Shown here: positions 60,139 to 64,000 of the stretch, in pieces | Numbering within the stretch: position 1 is the first letter of the stretch | Layout: every line of letters starts with the position of its first letter | From: Arthrobacter sp. MA-N2 | GTDB taxonomy: Bacteria > Actinomycetota > Actinomycetes > Actinomycetales > Micrococcaceae | Direction of reading: 5' to 3' | DNA: 64,000 nt | Assembly (NCBI RefSeq): GCF_000517125.1 | Contig: NZ_KI912155.1 | Location: 3,274,034 to 3,338,033, forward strand | Program-made: the position numbers and the translations under genes | The notes under the pieces: generated by a model | Databases searched by the model: none | The model's input: only the letters and a program-made list of their open reading frames with translations | Told to the model about the DNA's origin: nothing

Positions 60139-62634
60139 TTAGCCCACTGCGGGCAGCGCGTCGGGGATGCGCGGCTTGGCGTTGCCCGCGAAGGTGAACT
60201 TCGCGTCATCGCCTTCGCCGTCCACGTCGACCACCACGATGTCGCCCGGGTGCAGTTCGCCGAAGAGGATCTTCTCGGAGAGCTGGTCCTCGATCTCGCG
60301 CTGGATGGTGCGGCGCAGCGGACGGGCACCCATGGCGGGATTGTAGCCACGCGTGGCCAGGAGAACCTTGGCGGCGGCTGTCAGCTCGATGCCCATGTTC
60401 TTGTCGGCCAGATGCTGCTCCAACCGTCCGATCATCAAGTCCACGATCTCGATGATCTCGTCCTGCGTGAGCTGAGGGAAGACAATGATGTCGTCAACCC
60501 GGTTGAGGAACTCGGGGCGGAATTGCTGCTTGAGTTCTTCGGTGACCCGCGCCCGCATCCGGTTGTACCCGGTGGTGGTGTCCGTGCCGGACTGGAAACC
60601 GGTCGCCACGCTCTTGGAGATGTCCCGGGTGCCCAGGTTGGTGGTCATGATGATCACCGTGTTCTTGAAGTCCACCACCCGGCCATGGCTATCTGTCAGG
60701 CGCCCGTCCTCGAGGATCTGCAGGAGTGAGTTGAAAAGGTCGGAGTGTGCCTTCTCCACTTCGTCGAACAGCACCACGGAGAACGGACGACGGCGGACCT
60801 TCTCCGTCAGCTGACCACCCTCGTCATAGCCAACGTAGCCCGGAGGTGCACCGAACAACCTCGAGACCGAGTGCTTCTCGGAGTACTCGGACATGTCCAG
60901 CGTGATGAGGGCCTCCTCGTCGGCGAAAAGGAATTCAGCCAGGGCCCTGGCGAGCTCGGTCTTGCCCACGCCGGTAGGGCCGGCGAAGATGAACGAACCA
61001 CCGGGACGCTTGGGATCCTTCAGGCCTGCACGGGTGCGGCGGATGGCCCGCGAGACCGAGCTAATTGCTTCATCCTGGCCGACAACCCGCTTGTGCAGTT
61101 CTTCTTCCATCTTCAGCAGACGCGACGACTCTGCCTCGGTGAGCTTGAAGACCGGGATACCGGTTGAATTTGCCAACACCTCGGCGATCAGCTCCTCGTC
61201 GACCTTGGAATTGCCGCCCATGCCGCCGGACTTCCATCGGAGCTCTTTTTCCCTGCGCTCGGCCGCAAGACTCTGCTCCTTCGCCCGCAGCGAGGCGGCA
61301 CCCTCGAAGTCCTGGGCGTCGATGGCCGATTCCTTCTCCATCTTGACCTGGGCAATACGCTCATCCATGGCTTTGAGCTCCGGTGGACGGGTCATGCGGC
61401 GGATGCGCAGGCGTGCCCCGGCCTCGTCGATCAAGTCGATCGCCTTGTCCGGCAGGAAGCGGTCCGAGACGTAGCGCTCCGAAAGGCTCGCCGCTGCAGC
61501 CAGCGCTCCGTCCGTGATGGTCACGCGGTGGTGCGCTTCGTAGCGGTCGCGCAGGCCCTTGAGGATCTCCACGGTGTGGGCAACTGAGGGTTCCTGAACC
61601 TGGATCGGCTGGAAGCGGCGCTCCAGAGCGGCATCCTTCTCAATGTGCTTGCGGTACTCGTCCAGGGTGGTGGCACCGATGGTCTGGAGTTCGCCACGGG
61701 CCAGCAACGGCTTGAGGATCGATGCGGCATCGATGGCACCTTCGGCAGCGCCGGCACCCACCAGCGTATGGATCTCGTCGATGAAGAGGATGATGTCCCC
61801 GCGGGTCCGGATTTCCTTCAGGACCTTCTTCAGCCGCTCTTCGAAATCACCACGGTAGCGGGACCCCGCCACAACCGAGCCCAAGTCGAGTGTGTAAAGC
61901 TGCTTGTCCTTCAGGCTCGACGGGACGTCACCGCGGACAATCGCCTGGGCGAGGCCTTCGACGACGGCGGTCTTGCCGACGCCGGGCTCACCGATCAGCA
62001 CCGGGTTGTTCTTGGTGCGGCGGGAAAGGACCTGCATGACGCGTTCCATCTCCTTCTCGCGGCCGATCACGGGATCGAGTTTGTTTTCGCGTGCAGCCTG
62101 GGTCAGGTTGCGGCCGAACTGGTCCAGCACCACCGAACCGGCGGGGGCCACTTCCGCTTGCCCCGGACCGGCAACTGCGCCAGGGGTTTCCTTGCCCTCG
62201 TAACCGGAAAGCAGCTGGATGACCTGCTGGCGGACGCGGCCCAAGTCGGCGCCAAGCTTGACGAGGACTTGCGCGGCAATGCCTTCGCCCTCCCGGATGA
62301 GACCGAGCAGGATGTGCTCGGTACCGATGTAGTTGTGGCCGAGCTGCAAGGCCTCCCGGAGCGCGAGCTCAAGCACTTTCTTGGCGCGCGGGGTAAAGGG
62401 GATGTGGCCGGACGGGGCTTGCCTGCCCTGGCCGATGATCTCCTGCACTTGCTCGCGGACTCCCTCAAGCGAAATACTCAGGGACTCAAGCGCCTTGGCG
62501 GCAACGCCTTCACCCTCCTGGATCAAACCCAAAAGGATGTGCTCGGTACCGATGTAGTTATGGTTGAGCATGCGTGCCTCTTCTTGGGCAAGCACAACAA
62601 CACGACGGGCACGGTCCGTAAATCTCTCAAACAT
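60139..62634 (-). CDS. clpC: ATP-dependent Clp protease ATP-binding subunit ClpC
   Basis: ClpC unfolds proteins and feeds ClpP. The 831-residue chain has two Clp-N repeats ([40 protein letters not shown]), AAA1 with [10 protein letters not shown] and [10 protein letters not shown], an M/UVR-like helix with [17 protein letters not shown], and AAA2 with [11 protein letters not shown] and [11 protein letters not shown]. The ATG at 62634 is the family start; the frame extends to 62739 without similarity. It is divergent from yqeY. Confidence 0.97.
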   Translation of the reverse strand: MFERFTDRARRVVVLAQEEARMLNHNYIGTEHILLGLIQEGEGVAAKALESLSISLEGVREQVQEIIGQGRQAPSGHIPFTPRAKKVLELALREALQLGHNYIGTEHILLGLIREGEGIAAQVLVKLGADLGRVRQQVIQLLSGYEGKETPGAVAGPGQAEVAPAGSVVLDQFGRNLTQAARENKLDPVIGREKEMERVMQVLSRRTKNNPVLIGEPGVGKTAVVEGLAQAIVRGDVPSSLKDKQLYTLDLGSVVAGSRYRGDFEERLKKVLKEIRTRGDIILFIDEIHTLVGAGAAEGAIDAASILKPLLARGELQTIGATTLDEYRKHIEKDAALERRFQPIQVQEPSVAHTVEILKGLRDRYEAHHRVTITDGALAAAASLSERYVSDRFLPDKAIDLIDEAGARLRIRRMTRPPELKAMDERIAQVKMEKESAIDAQDFEGAASLRAKEQSLAAERREKELRWKSGGMGGNSKVDEELIAEVLANSTGIPVFKLTEAESSRLLKMEEELHKRVVGQDEAISSVSRAIRRTRAGLKDPKRPGGSFIFAGPTGVGKTELARALAEFLFADEEALITLDMSEYSEKHSVSRLFGAPPGYVGYDEGGQLTEKVRRRPFSVVLFDEVEKAHSDLFNSLLQILEDGRLTDSHGRVVDFKNTVIIMTTNLGTRDISKSVATGFQSGTDTTTGYNRMRARVTEELKQQFRPEFLNRVDDIIVFPQLTQDEIIEIVDLMIGRLEQHLADKNMGIELTAAAKVLLATRGYNPAMGARPLRRTIQREIEDQLSEKILFGELHPGDIVVVDVDGEGDDAKFTFAGNAKPRIPDALPAVG

Positions 62635-62804
62635 TTCGCCACTCTCCTGGCTGCCGCCTACCTTGATGCTACGTCGCCGAAGGCCTTCTTGGGGGATCGC
62701 CCGAGGCAGAATTTTAGATACCGGGCCGGCAGGCTGCATGGCTCTTCTGCGGAGACGGTCCAGACCGTGAAGAATGAAACAACCACCAAGGAGAAGGAAC
62801 TACG

Positions 62805-63269
62805 ATGAGCACCCTGAAACAGCGTCTGCACGACGACGTCGTCGTCCATATGAAGGACCGTAACAAGACCGCGCTCACGACGGTCCGCAACGTCTTGGGC
62901 GAAATCGAGACGCGTGAGAAGTCGGGCAAGACACCCATCGAGCTGGACGACACCCAGGTGACGGCGTTGCTTCAGAAGGAAGCCGCCAAGCGCCGGGACA
63001 CGGCCCGCATTTACACTGAGGCTGGCGAACTGGAGCGAGCCGCAGCCGAAGTCGCCGAAGCAGAGGTGATCGAGGCATACCTACCCAAAATGTTGACCCC
63101 GGACGAGGTTGAGGCCATCGTTGATGAAGCTATCGCAACCCTGAAGGCCAGCGGTCAGGAGCTCACGATCAGGCAGATGGGCGTCGTGATGAAACCGGTC
63201 ACGGCGAAGGTCGCCGGCCGCTTTGACGGCAAAGCCGTCAGCGACATCGTCCGGACCCGACTCGCATAG
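62805..63269 (+). CDS. yqeY: GatB/YqeY domain-containing protein
   Basis: A 154-residue protein with MSTLKQRLHDDVVVHMKDRN, ALTTVRNVLGEIETREKSG, EAEVIEAYLPKMLTPDEVEA and RQMGVVMKPVTAKVAGRFDG, the YqeY family that resembles the tail domain of the GatB amidotransferase. AAGGAGAAGGAAC precedes the ATG. The function is unclear; it may bind tRNA-like targets. Confidence 0.93.
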   Translation: MSTLKQRLHDDVVVHMKDRNKTALTTVRNVLGEIETREKSGKTPIELDDTQVTALLQKEAAKRRDTARIYTEAGELERAAAEVAEAEVIEAYLPKMLTPDEVEAIVDEAIATLKASGQELTIRQMGVVMKPVTAKVAGRFDGKAVSDIVRTRLA

Positions 63270-63297
63270 ATTCACGGGCCTCCAGGGAGGAGTAGCC

Positions 63298-64000
63298 ATG
63301 GTAGCCATCATCCTGGGATGGAACCCAGGGCGTGGGAATGATTGGGACTACGACGCGGTGATCGAGCAGGTCACCGAAACAGGTCAGTTCCTGGACCGGT
63401 GGAACGTCGGAGTACACCGAAGGATCCAGCCAGGCAATCAAGCATGGCTTCTCCTGCAAGGCGGGGGTCTCCACGGACGCGGGCTCATCGGACACGGCGT
63501 CGTCATGTCCGAAAGCTATGAGGCAGCCAAGCGCCCCAAGCCGAACACTTCCAAGCCGAGCAGTTCCAAGCCGATCGGTACCGAGCGGTACGTCAGCGTG
63601 GCCTTCGATGCCCTGCTCCCCCTCGGCAGCCAGATACCGTCGAGTGTCCTCTCCAGTGAAGTGCCGGACGTGGCCTGGAACACCTTCCGAGGCTCCGGAC
63701 GGCTTATCCCCTTGGAATCGGAACCGCTCCTCCAGCGAGTGTGGCGCGAGCACGGACCAGCGGCTTCCGAGCCATGCGCGACCGTTCCCGGAACCTATCC
63801 GGAAGAAGCCGTCAGCCGGATCGAAACGAACCGTTACGAGAGAAACCCCGAAGCCCGCCGGATCTGCCTGGCTTTCCACGGAATGTCTTGCGCCGTGTGC
63901 GGTTTCTCCTTCGAAATAACGTACGGGGATATCGGCAAAGACTTCATCCACGTCCACCATGTGGTGCCGGTTTCACAACTTGGCAGCGGCTACCAGCTGG
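63298..64000 (+). CDS. EVE-like/HNH endonuclease (truncated by window end)
   Basis: The first 234 residues are visible; the gene runs off the right edge. Residues about 30-75 (NVGVHRRIQPGNQAWLLLQG, GGLHGRGLIGHGVVMS) look like a PUA/EVE-type base-reader fold. Residues 79-96 hold three SKP-type linker repeats. The HNH core begins at about 190 with MSCAVCGFSFEITYGD and HVHHVVPVSQLGSGY. Family relatives are modification-dependent restriction nucleases. AGGGAGGAG precedes the ATG. Confidence 0.8.
   Translation, partial: MVAIILGWNPGRGNDWDYDAVIEQVTETGQFLDRWNVGVHRRIQPGNQAWLLLQGGGLHGRGLIGHGVVMSESYEAAKRPKPNTSKPSSSKPIGTERYVSVAFDALLPLGSQIPSSVLSSEVPDVAWNTFRGSGRLIPLESEPLLQRVWREHGPAASEPCATVPGTYPEEAVSRIETNRYERNPEARRICLAFHGMSCAVCGFSFEITYGDIGKDFIHVHHVVPVSQLGSGYQL

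Noticed and set aside
1..64000. CRISPR arrays, tRNA or rRNA genes, intact insertion sequences, prophage
   Set aside because: No regularly spaced repeats, cloverleaf-like segments with CCA-type ends, ribosomal motifs, transposase genes or phage structural genes could be read anywhere.

Overview
The window reads as chromosomal DNA of a high-GC actinobacterium, most likely Arthrobacter or a close relative in the Micrococcaceae. This rests on base composition, frequent GTG/TTG starts, a topaquinone-type copper amine oxidase, ClpC and YqeY housekeeping genes, and many small stress-type membrane and DUF proteins typical of that group. No phylogenetic marker was searched, so the genus is an inference. 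I found no rRNA, tRNA, CRISPR array or intact insertion sequence.

Layout. 0.2-5 kb: RibD-C reductase, MmyB-type XRE regulator, CDF cation exporter, DUF72 protein. 4.5-8.6 kb: a stress-like island (small coupled membrane proteins, SDR, acidic and proline-rich proteins, SRPBCC protein, GlsB-like protein). 8.6-10.5 kb: single-chain transketolase. 10.5-16.2 kb: decaying DNA with a LacI-family C-terminal remnant, two frameshifted serine-recombinase remnants, a secreted LamG-type protein, a ribbon-helix-helix antitoxin next to a frameshifted toxin, and a start-less acetyltransferase. 16.3-17.7 kb: DUF6458-like protein, DUF1508 protein, cytidine deaminase. 17.7-27.4 kb: an MHS transporter, an XRE-cupin regulator with a striking inverted-repeat operator, and a seven-gene catabolic operon (FAD oxidoreductase, CaiB CoA-transferase, enoyl-CoA hydratase, DapA-family lyase, SDR, aldehyde dehydrogenase, ferredoxin). 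27.4-33.8 kb: thioredoxin-fold protein, 2-oxoglutarate oxygenase, small SnoaL/ABM proteins, Hsp20, a DHA2 exporter and an EGDYG-repeat protein. 33.8-40.1 kb: an amine-utilisation operon (TetR, copper amine oxidase, APC permease, membrane protein, aldehyde dehydrogenase).

42.1-51.5 kb is the most striking locus. It is a ten-gene, minus-strand, mostly 4-nt-overlapping operon joining a molybdenum formate dehydrogenase (catalytic subunit with Cys in place of selenocysteine, four-cluster ferredoxin subunit, NrfD-type membrane subunit) to a complete MBH-like Mrp antiporter module (MrpE, F, G, DUF4040, an MbhE-MrpB fusion, MrpC, MrpD). The order matches mbhA-H of archaeal membrane-bound hydrogenases, but no NuoB/D/H/I-type subunits are present. 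It may be a formate-driven ion pump in which NrfD replaces the complex-I-like coupling arm.

51.6-64 kb: MacB-like ABC transporter, zinc alcohol dehydrogenase, a coupled envelope-stress operon (tail-rich protein, YqjE holin-like, DUF3618), YihY/BrkB protein, a second SRPBCC protein with an NmrA-like protein, ClpC, YqeY, and a truncated gene for an EVE-like/HNH nuclease that runs off the right edge.

A degenerate palindrome, TAAG-N4-CTTA, often followed by GTAT, recurs just upstream of several small stress-type genes (4.5, 5.4, 16.6, 16.7, 41.1 and 55.4 kb) and could be a shared regulatory element.
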